Shown: in pieces, positions 10,201 through 18,335 of the stretch
Layout of the letters: each line of letters starts with the position of its first letter
Numbering within the stretch: position 1 is the stretch's first letter
Source of the DNA: JAVBMU01 sp031552185
Lineage (GTDB): Bacteria; Actinomycetota; Actinomycetes; Actinomycetales; Cellulomonadaceae
Assembly (NCBI GenBank): GCA_031552185.1
Contig: JAVBMU010000033.1
Location: forward strand, 18,177 to 82,176
Direction of reading: 5' to 3'
Length of the DNA stretch: 64,000 nucleotides
Program-made: the position numbers and the translations under genes
The notes under the pieces: model-generated
Told to the model about the DNA's origin: nothing
Seen by the model: the letters and a program-made list of their open reading frames with translations, nothing else
The model's database searches: none

Positions 10201-11442
10201 CCGATCGGCCACAAGGGTGCGCGGCTCACCTCGCAGGTGACGCTCGCGGGCCGATATCTCGTGCTGGTGCCGGGCGGCGGCATGACCGGCATCTCCCGCA
10301 AGCTGCCGGAGAACGAACGAACTCGACTGAAGCGGATCCTGCGGGACATCGTGCCGGACGACTCGGGTGTGATCGTGCGGACCGCCGCGGAGGGCGCGTC
10401 CGAGGACGAGTTGCGGGCCGACATCGAGCGGCTGAGCGGGCAGTGGGCCGCGATCGAGAAGAAGGCGCGGACGGCGTCGGCGCCGGCGCTCCTGCAGGGT
10501 GAGCCGGACCTGGCGATCCGGGTGGTCCGGGACATCTTCAACGACGACTTCTCCGCGCTGGTGGTCCAGGGCGACGGTGCGTGGCGCGACATCTCGGGTT
10601 ACGTCGCCGAACTGGCGCCCGACCTGCGCGAGCGGGTGAGCCACTGGACCTCCGAGACGGACGTCTTCACCGTGCACCGGGTGGACGAACAACTCGCCAA
10701 GGGCATGGATCGCAAGGTGTGGCTGCCGTCCGGCGGCTCGCTGGTCATCGACCGCACCGAGGCCATGACGGTGGTCGACGTCAACACCGGCAAGTTCACC
10801 GGCTCGGGCGGAACGCTCGAGGAGACGGTGACCCGGAACAACCTCGAGGCGGCGGAGGAGATCGTCCGCCAGCTTCGGTTGCGGGACATCGGCGGCATCA
10901 TCGTCATCGACTTCATCGACATGGTGCTGGAATCCAACCGGGACCTCGTGCTCCGGCGGCTGGTTGAATGCCTGGGTCGGGACCGGACGAAGCACCAGGT
11001 CGCCGAGGTCACCTCCCTGGGGCTGGTGCAGATGACCCGCAAGCGGGTCGGCCAGGGCCTGGTCGAGGCGTTCAGCGAGACCTGTGAGCACTGCCACGGC
11101 CGCGGGTTCGTGGTCCACAACGAGCCCGTTGAGCGGTCCGGCCAGGGCGGGGCCGGGGGCGGCGGCGCGCCGGACGCCGACGGCGACGGCGCGAGCGGCG
11201 GCTCGCGGCGGTCGGGCCGGCGTAAGCGAGCGGCCGGCAAGGAGCCGGCCCCGGTGCCGCCCCAGGCATCCACCGAGGCGCGGGAGGCGGTCAAGGCGAC
11301 GCTGGCGACCATCGCCGCGGCCGCGGCGCACGCCCACGACCACCGCGAGGAACCAGGCGACGGCGCGACGTCGGCCGGGCAGCCGGCGGGCGACGTGGCT
11401 CCCGCCGGGGAGGTCGGGGTGGTCGCCGAGCCCGGGGCCTGA
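7219..11442 (+). CDS. rne: Ribonuclease E/G with very long disordered N-terminal extension
   Basis: The catalytic part starts near residue 890 (VTRTMVVRERAGRIQIAVLE). It continues through an S1-type RNA-binding region with YLGRVQNVLPSMEAAFIDVG, the metal-binding Asp motifs VVDVNTGK (near 1185) and IIVIDFIDM (near 1226), and the zinc-link CEHCHGRG near 1290. The enzyme cleaves single-stranded RNA endonucleolytically and drives mRNA turnover and rRNA processing. Unusually, about 880 residues precede the catalytic part. They are rich in Ala, Pro, Thr and Glu, with Lys/Arg patches (KKTTAKKTTAK), short repeats (TAPAA) and an acidic block followed by Arg-rich runs. The GTG at 7219 was chosen because AGGAG lies just upstream; a GTG at 7204 is possible. 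tdk begins one base after the stop. Confidence 0.92.
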   Translation: MTLDSTTPSSASSAGGKTPRRRATRSAAPPVGAAEPTAPAEPTAPAEPAQAEPSLGAAQPAPAGGAATTGTAPTAGAATTAGSTTAAAPKRPRRAVRTSTAAAPAAAAVQPVPAAAAPPATAEAGGSGPRAAAPVLDVFSEFGLSRADATAPPSTPRGTAARGTTPPDADALLGPATASTRRRGARSSGAPAPAADASAVASAGARETGPAEPASTAKPSRTPRPSRTAKLSSTAEPSTTAEPSTTAEATGAASSTAEPSAPAAASAGRKATRTRSTARAGKATITPSAAPEAGATEVPATVAASATEVAEATSTKAGAKKTTAKKTTAKRGTGEAADGRATDAAADGKATGGKARATAADKKATRQKAADADAPSDASADETTSGEMTPGEINAGTTPGEKSGNGEEPIAQPEGSSPEPRPRRTRSRKRAADAPDAGSGEVPSAEAGSPAPAEPAGGEADAESPADAPADAATGSPTLDPGALAIPETGTGATTSTTSAAAARRKAARGAAKTLSADPGAPTSGPAGESGPASAAASPPSQPGLWEPASRPAPPRLATTALLFQAPDPSAAPRRARRAQAPAGPPIPATGEAAQSAAPAATAPAATAPAATAPAGSTPALAISAASPSATPTAATSPAATPPSGRGTRKRARTSSASRPADEPMLELTVEFMSAEERAAVEEIELIESELAGEAIEPVEPTGAFTAADFRAETPDGELVEPESAAEDFAGADVAGAEIAEIDLADINLADADSDEEPGEDGVDLGLDADGESAPRRRRRRGGRGRRREPGREPTDEPAEAEAVESDEDEASAEEDGSGSSRRRRRRRRGGAGDGGDSRRVRERPPADEVMALKGSTRLEAKRQRRREGRDAGRRRQIITEAEFLARRESVTRTMVVRERAGRIQIAVLEDGVLVEHYVSQQSQVSMAGNVYLGRVQNVLPSMEAAFIDVGKGRNAVLYAGEVNWDAAGLEGQPRRIEQALKSGDSVLVQVTKDPIGHKGARLTSQVTLAGRYLVLVPGGGMTGISRKLPENERTRLKRILRDIVPDDSGVIVRTAAEGASEDELRADIERLSGQWAAIEKKARTASAPALLQGEPDLAIRVVRDIFNDDFSALVVQGDGAWRDISGYVAELAPDLRERVSHWTSETDVFTVHRVDEQLAKGMDRKVWLPSGGSLVIDRTEAMTVVDVNTGKFTGSGGTLEETVTRNNLEAAEEIVRQLRLRDIGGIIVIDFIDMVLESNRDLVLRRLVECLGRDRTKHQVAEVTSLGLVQMTRKRVGQGLVEAFSETCEHCHGRGFVVHNEPVERSGQGGAGGGGAPDADGDGASGGSRRSGRRKRAAGKEPAPVPPQASTEAREAVKATLATIAAAAAHAHDHREEPGDGATSAGQPAGDVAPAGEVGVVAEPGA

Positions 11443-11443
11443 G

Positions 11444-12163
11444 GTGACCGACGAGCGCGTCCGGCGCGGCCGGGTCGAGGTGATCTGCGGGCCGATGTTC
11501 GCGGGCAAGAGCGAGGAATTGCTTCGCCGCGTGCGCCGGGCCCGGATCGCCGGGCTCCGGGTCGAGGTCGTCGGTCACACGCTCGATACCCGAGTGAGCG
11601 GGGCGACGGTCGGTTCGCATTCCGGCCTGCGGGTGCCCGCCGTCGCGCTGACCACCGCGCCGGAGGTCGCCGAGCATGCCCGGGCGCTGCTGGCGGGCCC
11701 CGGCCTGGATGTGCTGGCCGTGGACGAGGTTCAGTTCTTCGGCGACCCGATCGTCGACGTCCTCCAGCGGATCGCCGACGCCGGGGTGGTCGTCCTGGCC
11801 GCCGGGCTCGACGTGACCTTCGACGCGCGGCCGTTCGAGCCGACCGCTCGGCTGATGGCATTGGCCGAGCGGGTGGACAAATTGACCGCGGTCTGCGCCG
11901 TCTGCGGCGAGGATGCGGCGTTCCACGTCCGGCTGCCCGCTCCGGCCCGGCCGGCCGCGACCCGGCCCGCCCCCGCTGCGCGGCTCGGCGACGCGACGGT
12001 GCCCATGCGGCTCGGCGACGCGACGGTGCCCATGCGGCTCGGCGACGCGACGGTGCCCATGCGGCTCGGCGACGCGACGGTGCCCATCGCGGCACACATC
12101 GGCGGCGCGGAGGCCTATGCGGCGCGTTGCCGCCGGCACCTCGACGCGGCCGCCTGGCGCTGA
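11444..12163 (+). CDS. tdk: Thymidine kinase with repeat insertion in the lasso region
   Basis: The 239-residue product shows P-loop GPMFAGKSEELLRR (residues 16-29), the Walker-B-like DEVQFF (near 100) and the nucleotide-binding loop. It also shows zinc-site residues CAVCG (near 150) and CRRH close to the C-terminus. It phosphorylates thymidine with ATP in the salvage route to dTTP. Between the two halves of the zinc site, where family members normally have a short lasso loop, this protein has an Ala/Pro run and then four copies of RLGDATVPM. The canonical IGGAEAY-x-x-RC segment resumes after it, so the frame is intact. GTG start 1 bp after the rne stop. Confidence 0.9.
   Translation: MTDERVRRGRVEVICGPMFAGKSEELLRRVRRARIAGLRVEVVGHTLDTRVSGATVGSHSGLRVPAVALTTAPEVAEHARALLAGPGLDVLAVDEVQFFGDPIVDVLQRIADAGVVVLAAGLDVTFDARPFEPTARLMALAERVDKLTAVCAVCGEDAAFHVRLPAPARPAATRPAPAARLGDATVPMRLGDATVPMRLGDATVPMRLGDATVPIAAHIGGAEAYAARCRRHLDAAAWR
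11981..12088 (+). repeat. 27-bp tandem repeat, four copies, inside tdk
   Basis: Four head-to-tail 27-bp units start at 11981, 12008, 12035 and 12062. They are identical except for the last base of the fourth unit. Each encodes RLGDATVPM (the last ends in I). The 27-bp unit is a multiple of three, so copy-number change would keep the reading frame. Confidence 0.97.
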
Positions 12164-12186
12164 GCCGCCCCGAACGCGCGCCGGCC

Positions 12187-12807
12187 TCAGTCCTCGATCA
12201 GCGGCACGAAGCTGTACGTGCCGTGTTCGGTGACGTGCGGCGGGGCGTCGGGATCATCGCCGCGCGCGACGAGCAGCATTTGATGCCGCACGGGAACCAC
12301 CATCCGGCCGGCCGGGGCGAGTTGCTCGACCAGCGCCTCGGGCAACGTCTGCGCCGCGGCCGAGACCAGGATCCGCGGCCAGCCGCCGGCCCGGGGTCGG
12401 CCCAGTTCGCCGGGCACCGCCGGGACGATCGACGCCCAGGTCATTCCGGTGCCGGCGACATTGCGCGCACCCCAGGCGGCCAGGGTTCGGTCGCGCTCCA
12501 CCCCGAGCACCAAACCGGTGGGTCCCACCAGCCGGGCGAGCAGCGCCGTCGTCCAGCCGGATCCGGCGCCGACGTCGAGCACGTGGTCGCCGGGGTGCAC
12601 CGCCAGCAAGCGGAGCATGGCCCGGACGGTCGAGGGCTGGGAGTTCGTCTGCCCGTGCCCGATGGCGAGCGGGCGGTCCTGGTCCGCCCAGCGCTGCTGG
12701 TGCGCGGGCAGGAAGGCGCGTCGATCCACGACCTGCATCGCGGCGTCGACGGCGCCGAGAACGTCGAACTCAGGAACGTCGAACCCGGGCCGGGAGTTCG
12801 TCGACAT
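12187..12807 (-). CDS. Protein-L-isoaspartate O-methyltransferase-like protein
   Basis: The 206-residue protein has a class I SAM-binding fold with motif I HVLDVGAGSGWTTALLARL near residue 75. It is preceded by IGHGQTNSQPSTV, the PCMT-type segment in which Gln-Thr-Asn-Ser replaces the usual Gln-Thr-Ile-Ser. PCMT enzymes methylate L-isoaspartyl residues of damaged proteins so they can be restored. This one resembles a short actinobacterial variant, and whether it acts on isoaspartate is inference. The gene lies between tdk and rplU on the opposite strand and is a stand-alone unit. Confidence 0.8.
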   Translation of the reverse strand: MSTNSRPGFDVPEFDVLGAVDAAMQVVDRRAFLPAHQQRWADQDRPLAIGHGQTNSQPSTVRAMLRLLAVHPGDHVLDVGAGSGWTTALLARLVGPTGLVLGVERDRTLAAWGARNVAGTGMTWASIVPAVPGELGRPRAGGWPRILVSAAAQTLPEALVEQLAPAGRMVVPVRHQMLLVARGDDPDAPPHVTEHGTYSFVPLIED

Positions 12808-13077
12808 GGCCGTCTCACCTCACCACCAGCCTAGCCGGCCCCGCCCGCCGGCACGCCGTCGAGCGGTCGCGGCGCCCGGTCGGCCGGGCGAAAGCCCCGG
12901 CGGGAGCATTTGACCGGCCCTGCCGGCACCCGTAATCTGAGACGTCGGCGTGCCCAGGGCGCGCTGGTCCCGTGTGCCCCAGCCCCATCGCACTCACCCG
13001 CCGCGGCGGGCCGAGTCCCCAAGACGGTGCCCGGTCGGGTGAGCACGCCAAGACGAGTAGAAATGAGCAGGAACGTG

Positions 13078-13383
13078 GTGTACGCGATCGTCAGGGCCGG
13101 TGGCCGTCAGGAGAAGGTGTCCGTCGGCGATATCGTCGTCGTCGACCGCCTGCAGGCGGGTGTCGGCGAGTCCGTGGAGCTGCCTGCTCTGCTGCTGGTG
13201 GACGGGGAGAAGGTGACCACCGACGCGACCAAGCTCGCGGGGGTCAAGGTCACGGCGGAGGTCGTTCGGGACGAGCGCGGCCCGAAGATCGCCATTCTGC
13301 GCTACAAGAACAAGACCGGCTACCGCCGCCGCCAGGGCCACCGCCAGGACCTGACCCGGCTGAAGGTCACCGGCATCAAGTGA
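13078..13383 (+). CDS. rplU: 50S ribosomal protein L21
   Basis: The 101-residue product begins MYAIVRAGGRQEKVSVGDIVVVDRL and ends KNKTGYRRRQGHRQDLTRLKVTGIK. Both the sequence and the length are typical of L21, a 23S-rRNA-binding protein of the large subunit. I chose the second of two adjacent GTG codons because it gives the canonical MYAIV start at a good distance from AGCAGGA. GTG 13075 and ATG 13063 are in-frame alternatives. It is the first gene of the rplU-rpmA pair, which precedes obgE as in most bacteria. Confidence 0.96.
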   Translation: MYAIVRAGGRQEKVSVGDIVVVDRLQAGVGESVELPALLLVDGEKVTTDATKLAGVKVTAEVVRDERGPKIAILRYKNKTGYRRRQGHRQDLTRLKVTGIK

Positions 13384-13444
13384 CGTCCCGCCGCGGGGCG
13401 TGACGCACCCGCCGGCCCCCGCATCAGCACGAAAGCAGGTCGAC

Positions 13445-13702
13445 ATGGCACACAAGAAGGGCGCGAGTTCCTCGCGCAACGGTCGCGACTCCAACGCCCA
13501 GCGTCTGGGCGTCAAGCGGTACGGCGGTCAGGTCGTGAAGTCGGGCGAGATCATCGTTCGCCAACGCGGCACCCACTTCCACCCCGGCGAGAACGTCGGC
13601 CGCGGCAGCGACGACACGCTGTTCGCGAAGGCGCCCGGCGCGGTCCGGTTCGTCATGCGGCGCGGTCGCCGTACCGTCGACGTCGTCGGCGTCGACGCCT
13701 GA
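13445..13702 (+). CDS. rpmA: 50S ribosomal protein L27
   Basis: The 85-residue protein begins MAHKKGASSSRNGRDSNAQR and continues LGVKRYGGQVVKSGEIIVRQRGTHFHPG, the conserved L27 core. L27 reaches towards the peptidyl-transferase centre. The start follows GAAAGCAGGTCGAC with an AGG ribosome binding site. It lies 61 bp after rplU and is separated from obgE by a strong hairpin. Confidence 0.97.
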   Translation: MAHKKGASSSRNGRDSNAQRLGVKRYGGQVVKSGEIIVRQRGTHFHPGENVGRGSDDTLFAKAPGAVRFVMRRGRRTVDVVGVDA

Positions 13703-13747
13703 CGCCTCGGCAGCAGCCAGGCCTCGTCAGTTAGTCAGCTCGAGAGC

Positions 13748-13773
13748 AGGGACGCACCGCGCGGTGCGTCCCT
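13748..13773 (+). terminator. Strong hairpin between rpmA and obgE
   Basis: AGGGACGCACC pairs perfectly with GGTGCGTCCCT around a GCGC tetraloop, an 11-bp GC-rich stem. It is followed by GTTGTCGCTTT, which has some T content. It probably terminates or attenuates rplU-rpmA transcription before obgE, whose start is 30 bp downstream. Confidence 0.7.
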
Positions 13774-13803
13774 GTTGTCGCTTTGCTGCGAAAGGATCGG
13801 TCC

Positions 13804-15321
13804 ATGGCAAGCTTCGTCGATCGCGTCGTCCTGCACGTGCACGGCGGTGACGGCGGGCACGGCTGCGCGTCCGTGCGGCGGGAGAAGTTCAAGCCCCTCG
13901 CCGGGCCCGACGGCGGCGACGGCGGCAACGGCGGCGACGTCGTCCTGGTCGTGGACGCCCAAACCACCACCCTGCTCGAATACCACCACTCACCGCACCG
14001 GTCCGCCGGCAACGGCACGCAGGGCATGGGTGACGACCGCAACGGCGCCGGCGGCGCCGACCTGATCCTGCGGGTCCCCGACGGCACGGTCGTCAAGGAC
14101 CAGGACGGAACGGTGCTTGCCGACCTCGTCGGCGACGGGTCGCGATTCGTCGTGGCCGCCGGCGGCCGCGGCGGGCTTGGGAACGCGGCGCTCGCCTCCC
14201 CGCGGCGCAAGGCGCCGGGCTTCGCTCTGCTGGGTGAGCCAGGCGAGGAGCAGGACATCGTCCTCGAACTCAAGACGATCGCCGACGTCGCACTGGTCGG
14301 GTTCCCGAGCGCAGGCAAGTCCTCGCTGATCGCCGCCATCTCGGCCGCCCGGCCCAAGATCGCGGACTATCCGTTCACGACGTTGGTCCCGAACCTCGGC
14401 GTGGTGCGGGCCGGCGACACCCGGTACACCGTTGCGGATGTGCCGGGCCTGATCCCCGGGGCGAGCCGGGGCAAGGGGCTCGGCCTCGAATTCCTGCGGC
14501 ACATCGAGCGCTGCGCGGTGATTGTGCACGTGCTCGACTGCGCCACCCTGGAACCCGGCCGGGACCCGATCAGCGATCTGGACGACATCGAGGCCGAACT
14601 GGCCGCGTACGCCGGTGATCTGATCGAGGGCGGACGGGTGCCGCTGGGGGAGCGTCCGCGCATTGTCGTCCTGAACAAGATCGACGTGCCCGAGGCGCGC
14701 GACCTGGCCGAACTCGTCCGGCCCGACCTGGCCGCCCGGGGGATGCCGGTGTTCGAGGTCTCCGCGGTGAGCCACGAGGGCCTTCGCCCGCTGACCTACG
14801 CGCTGGGCGAATTGGTCGACCGGGCCCGGCGCGAGGCGCCGGCGGCCGAACCCGAGCGGATCGTTCTGCGGCCGCGTGCCGTCGACGAGGTCGGCTTCAC
14901 CGTCGCGGAGCGGCGCGGCCCGGAGGGGCCGTTCTTCGAGGTGCGCGGGGTCAAGCCCGAACGGTGGGTCCGGCAGACCGACTTCACGAACGACGAGGCG
15001 ATCGGCTTCCTCGCCGATCGCCTGGCCAAGCTGGGGGTCGAGGAGGCGCTATTGCGGGCCGGCGCCGTCGCGGGCGACGAGGTGCGGATCGGCGCCGGGG
15101 CGAGCGCCGTCGTCTTCGACTGGGAGCCCACGCTGCTCACCGGCTCCGAACTGCTCGGCGGGCCGCGCGGCTCCGACCTGCGCCTGGACGACCGGCTGCG
15201 GCCGTCGCGCGCCGAGAAGCGGCGTGGCTACCACGAGCGGATGGACGCGAAGGCCGAGGCCCGCGCCGAGCTGTGGCAGGAACGCGAGGCCGGTCACTGG
15301 GTGGACCCCGCCGAGGACTGA
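13804..15321 (+). CDS. obgE: Obg family GTPase (CgtA)
   Basis: The 505-residue protein has the glycine-rich Obg fold at residues 1-158 (GGDGGHGC, GGDGGNGGDVVLVVD). Its G domain carries P-loop GFPSAGKSS near residue 166, DVPGLIPGAS near 213 and NKID near 296. It ends in the actinobacterial OCT-type C-terminal domain (about 350-420) plus a charged tail. It binds GTP/GDP, associates with the 50S subunit and links ribosome assembly with stress state. ATG start with GAAAGGA upstream. It precedes proB by 24 bp. Confidence 0.96.
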   Translation: MASFVDRVVLHVHGGDGGHGCASVRREKFKPLAGPDGGDGGNGGDVVLVVDAQTTTLLEYHHSPHRSAGNGTQGMGDDRNGAGGADLILRVPDGTVVKDQDGTVLADLVGDGSRFVVAAGGRGGLGNAALASPRRKAPGFALLGEPGEEQDIVLELKTIADVALVGFPSAGKSSLIAAISAARPKIADYPFTTLVPNLGVVRAGDTRYTVADVPGLIPGASRGKGLGLEFLRHIERCAVIVHVLDCATLEPGRDPISDLDDIEAELAAYAGDLIEGGRVPLGERPRIVVLNKIDVPEARDLAELVRPDLAARGMPVFEVSAVSHEGLRPLTYALGELVDRARREAPAAEPERIVLRPRAVDEVGFTVAERRGPEGPFFEVRGVKPERWVRQTDFTNDEAIGFLADRLAKLGVEEALLRAGAVAGDEVRIGAGASAVVFDWEPTLLTGSELLGGPRGSDLRLDDRLRPSRAEKRRGYHERMDAKAEARAELWQEREAGHWVDPAED

Positions 15322-15345
15322 CCAGGCATCTGACACGATGGAAGC

Positions 15346-16479
15346 GTGAATCCAGCCGCGTCCAGGTCCGCGATGCGGACCGCAGCCCGCGTCGTCGTCA
15401 AGATCGGCTCGTCGTCGCTCACCGGACCGGACGGCCATCTCGACCTCGCCGCCCTGCGCTCCCTCGTGGCCGTCCTGGCGGCGCGCCGCGCCGCCGGCGG
15501 CCAGGTGGTCCTGGTGACGTCGGGTGCGATCGCGGCCGGCATCGGCCCCCTCGGCCTCGCCGCGCGCCCGCGCGACCTTGCCACGGCCCAGGCCGCGGCG
15601 TCGGTGGGCCAGGGGCTCCTGGTGGCCCGGTACGCCGAGGCCTTCGCGGGGCATGAGGTGCGCGTCGGGCAGGTCCTGCTCACGGCCGAGGACACGATCC
15701 GGCCGGGGCACTACCGCAACGCCCAGCGGGCGTTGGAGCGGCTGCTGGACCTCGGGGTGATCCCGATCGTCAACGAGAACGACGCCGTCGCGACGGAGGA
15801 ACTGCGGTTCGGCGACAATGACCGGCTCGCCGCGCTTGTCTCCCACCTGGTCCGGGCCGACGCCCTGGTGCTGCTGACCGACGTCGACGGGCTCTACGAC
15901 GGGCCGCCGTCCCGACCCGGGGCGCAGCGGATTCCCTTCGTTCGCGGGGCGGAGGACCTCGACGGCGTCGAGGTCACCGGACGGGGGAGCGCGGTCGGAA
16001 CCGGCGGCATGCTCACCAAACTGGAGTCCGTCTCGATCGCCACCGGGACGGGCATCCCCGTCGTCCTCACCTCCGCCGCCAACGCGGCCGCCGCCCTCGC
16101 GGGCGACGGCGTCGGAACCTGGTTCGCGGCCACCGGCAAACGCACCTCGCGGCGCCGGCTGTGGATTGCGCACGCCGCGGTCACCCGGGGCGCCCTGGTG
16201 CTCGACGACGGCGCGACGCGCGCCGTGCTCGCCGGCCGGGCGTCGCTGTTGCCCGCCGGGGTGACGGCCGTGCGCGGGGATTTCGACGCCGGCGACCCGG
16301 TTGAGCTCGTGGACCCGGCCGGCCGGGTGGTCGCCCGGGGTCTGGTGGCGTTCAACGCGGCGGAACTGCCGGCCCTGCTCGGGCGGTCGACCGGGGACCT
16401 GCGGGCGGAACTCGGCGACGGCTACGACCGCGAGGTGGTGCACCGCGACGACCTGGTGCTGGTGAAGCGGAAACGGTAG
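15346..16479 (+). CDS. proB: Glutamate 5-kinase
   Basis: The 377-residue enzyme has the amino-acid-kinase domain with VVVKIGSSSLT near residue 15, VTSGAIAAG near 60, NENDAVAT near 143 and the GTGGM segment near 218. A C-terminal PUA domain covers about 285-365. It makes gamma-glutamyl phosphate from glutamate and ATP, the first step of proline synthesis, and is normally inhibited by proline. The GTG start is only 24 bp after obgE and lacks an obvious Shine-Dalgarno sequence. CACGAT ends 6 bp upstream, so a leaderless transcript is possible. ATG 15373 is an alternative start that keeps the whole kinase domain. Confidence 0.95.
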   Translation: MNPAASRSAMRTAARVVVKIGSSSLTGPDGHLDLAALRSLVAVLAARRAAGGQVVLVTSGAIAAGIGPLGLAARPRDLATAQAAASVGQGLLVARYAEAFAGHEVRVGQVLLTAEDTIRPGHYRNAQRALERLLDLGVIPIVNENDAVATEELRFGDNDRLAALVSHLVRADALVLLTDVDGLYDGPPSRPGAQRIPFVRGAEDLDGVEVTGRGSAVGTGGMLTKLESVSIATGTGIPVVLTSAANAAAALAGDGVGTWFAATGKRTSRRRLWIAHAAVTRGALVLDDGATRAVLAGRASLLPAGVTAVRGDFDAGDPVELVDPAGRVVARGLVAFNAAELPALLGRSTGDLRAELGDGYDREVVHRDDLVLVKRKR

Positions 16480-16596
16480 CCGAGCAGCGTGTTGCCGGGT
16501 CGAAACGACGCGGTCGGCGGCCGGGTGGGTGCGGATGCCGGTGTTCGGCGCCGGCGCTGAGTGCGGAATGCCGCGTTCGGCGGCGACCGGTCGTCG

Positions 16597-16602
16597 TAGG
16601 CT
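16597..16602 (+). promoter_or_regulatory. Probable -10 element of a leaderless proA promoter
   Basis: TAGGCT fits the actinobacterial TANNNT -10 pattern and ends 7 bp before the proA ATG. Transcription starting about 7 bp downstream would begin at the start codon. No good ribosome binding site is present. The 130-bp gap to proB otherwise holds two similar GC-rich stretches (near 16528 and 16560) of unknown meaning. Confidence 0.55.
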
Positions 16603-16609
16603 CGGTGGT

Positions 16610-17977
16610 ATGACGACTGTTGACCGCGATCGCGTTGCCCCGGCCGGTTCGATTCGATCCGACGCCGCCCCGCCCGGCGAGGCGGCGACGTCGGCGGCCG
16701 GGACGACGTCGGGCGAGGTCACGACCGCGGTGCTCGACGTCGCGCGGCGTGCGAAGGTGGCGTCGCGGGTGTTGGCGACGGCGACCAGGGCGACGAAGGA
16801 CGCCGCGCTGCGGGCGTTGGCGGACGCGCTGGTGGCGGCGGCGGAGGAGGTCGTGGCGGCCAACGCCGAGGACCTGGCCCGCGGCCGCGCCGGCGGGATG
16901 GCGCCGGGCCTGCTGGACCGGCTCGCCCTGGACGGGGACCGGATCGCGGCCATCGCGGATGCGCTGCGCGAACTAGCCGCGCTGCCGGACCCGGTCGGCG
17001 AGGTGGTGCGTGGCTCGACCCTGCCCAACGGCCTGCGGCTGCGTCAGGTGCGGGTGCCGATGGGCGTCGTCGGCATGATCTATGAGGCGAGGCCGAACGT
17101 CACTGTCGACGCCGCCGGTCTCGGACTCAAGAGCGGCAACGCGGTGATCCTGCGCGGCGGCAGCGCTGCGGCGGCGTCGAACGAGGCGATCGTCGCCGTC
17201 CTGCGGCGGGCCCTGGTCGAGCAGGGGCTGCCGGCCGATCTGATCCAGTCGATCGACGCGTGGGGCCGCCCCGGGGCGGTCGCGCTGATGCACGCGCGCG
17301 GCCTGGTGGACGTCCTCGTCCCGCGCGGCGGGGCCGACCTGATCCGGACCACGGTCGAGGAATCCACCGTCCCGGTGATCGAGACCGGCGTCGGCAACTG
17401 CCACGTCTACGTCGACGCCTCCGCCGACCCGGCCATGGCGCTGCCGATCCTGCTCAACGCCAAGTTGCAGCGGGTCGGGGTGTGCAATGCGGCCGAGACC
17501 CTCCTGGTTCACGCCGCCGCCGCGGCGGGCTTCCTGCCGACCGCGCTCGCGGCCCTGGGCGAGGCGGGCGTCGTCGTGCACGGGGACGCCCGGACCGCGG
17601 AATTGGCGCCGGCGGGGCTGGAGGTGCTCGCGGCCGGCGACGACGACTGGGCGCGCGAGTACCTGGCGGCGGAGATCGCCGTCCGGGTGGTGCCGGACCT
17701 CGACGAGGCGATCGAACACATCCGGCGATGGTCCTCCGGGCACACCGAGGCGATCGTGACGCGGGATCTGGCCGCATCGCAACGGTTCGTCGCCGAACTG
17801 GACTCGGCGGCGATCATGGTCAATGCGTCCACTCGATTCACCGACGGCGGCCAGTTCGGCCTGGGGGCCGAGATCGGCATCTCGACCCAGAAACTGCATG
17901 CCCGCGGACCCATGGGACTGGCCGAGTTGACCACCACGAAGTGGATCGTTCAGGGCGACGGCCACATTCGTCCGTGA
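16610..17977 (+). CDS. proA: Gamma-glutamyl phosphate reductase
   Basis: The 455-residue aldehyde-dehydrogenase-fold enzyme reduces gamma-glutamyl phosphate with NADPH to glutamate semialdehyde, the second step of proline synthesis. Visible landmarks are VPMGVVGMIYEARPNVTVDA near residue 150, the catalytic-Cys segment GVCNAAETLL near 288, and the C-terminal ARGPMGLAELTTTKW. About 30 extra low-complexity residues precede the conserved domain. The ATG is placed 7 bp after a TAGGCT -10 motif. It follows proB in the same direction but with its own promoter signal. Confidence 0.96.
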   Translation: MTTVDRDRVAPAGSIRSDAAPPGEAATSAAGTTSGEVTTAVLDVARRAKVASRVLATATRATKDAALRALADALVAAAEEVVAANAEDLARGRAGGMAPGLLDRLALDGDRIAAIADALRELAALPDPVGEVVRGSTLPNGLRLRQVRVPMGVVGMIYEARPNVTVDAAGLGLKSGNAVILRGGSAAAASNEAIVAVLRRALVEQGLPADLIQSIDAWGRPGAVALMHARGLVDVLVPRGGADLIRTTVEESTVPVIETGVGNCHVYVDASADPAMALPILLNAKLQRVGVCNAAETLLVHAAAAAGFLPTALAALGEAGVVVHGDARTAELAPAGLEVLAAGDDDWAREYLAAEIAVRVVPDLDEAIEHIRRWSSGHTEAIVTRDLAASQRFVAELDSAAIMVNASTRFTDGGQFGLGAEIGISTQKLHARGPMGLAELTTTKWIVQGDGHIRP

Positions 17978-18166
17978 GACGGTATTCGCCAGGTTCCCAC
18001 GCTCGCTCCGGGTGGGTTATCACGGTGTCTCCACTACTCGACGACGATCGATCGGGGCACCCGTGAGACACTGGACGCCGATTGGCGGTGGTTCGCCGTC
18101 GATGCCCGCCGCGAGCACGCGACGGGGCACAGGGTCCACGGACCCGCGAGGACTCGAGGAGGTGGC

Positions 18167-18316
18167 ATGCTCCAGGCGATGACAAGCGCCGCGCTGCCGG
18201 CGGCGTCGACCGAGCTTCCCGTCCCGCCCGTTGTCTTCGGACTCGGAGTGTTCGGCGTCCTGATCGCGCTGTTGCTGGTGACCTACGCGTTCCGCAACGC
18301 CGGCTCCAAGCATTGA
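18167..18316 (+). CDS. Small single-pass membrane protein upstream of nadD
   Basis: A 49-residue open frame starts with ATG after a strong GAGGAGG ribosome binding site at 18155-18161. It encodes an N-terminal Ala/Pro-rich stretch, then one hydrophobic helix (VVFGLGVFGVLIALLLVTYAF) and a short basic tail (RNAGSKH). It ends 19 bp before nadD. Similar tiny membrane proteins sit before nadD in many actinobacteria, to my knowledge without an assigned function. The good ribosome binding site, membrane pattern and location support a real gene. Confidence 0.75.
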   Translation: MLQAMTSAALPAASTELPVPPVVFGLGVFGVLIALLLVTYAFRNAGSKH

Positions 18317-18335
18317 GACGGAGGCACGTCGACCG

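Noticed and set aside
9184..11508. 774-codon minus-strand frame opposite rne
   Set aside because: Composition is that of an antisense shadow of a GC-rich gene; rne has complete catalytic motifs on the other strand.
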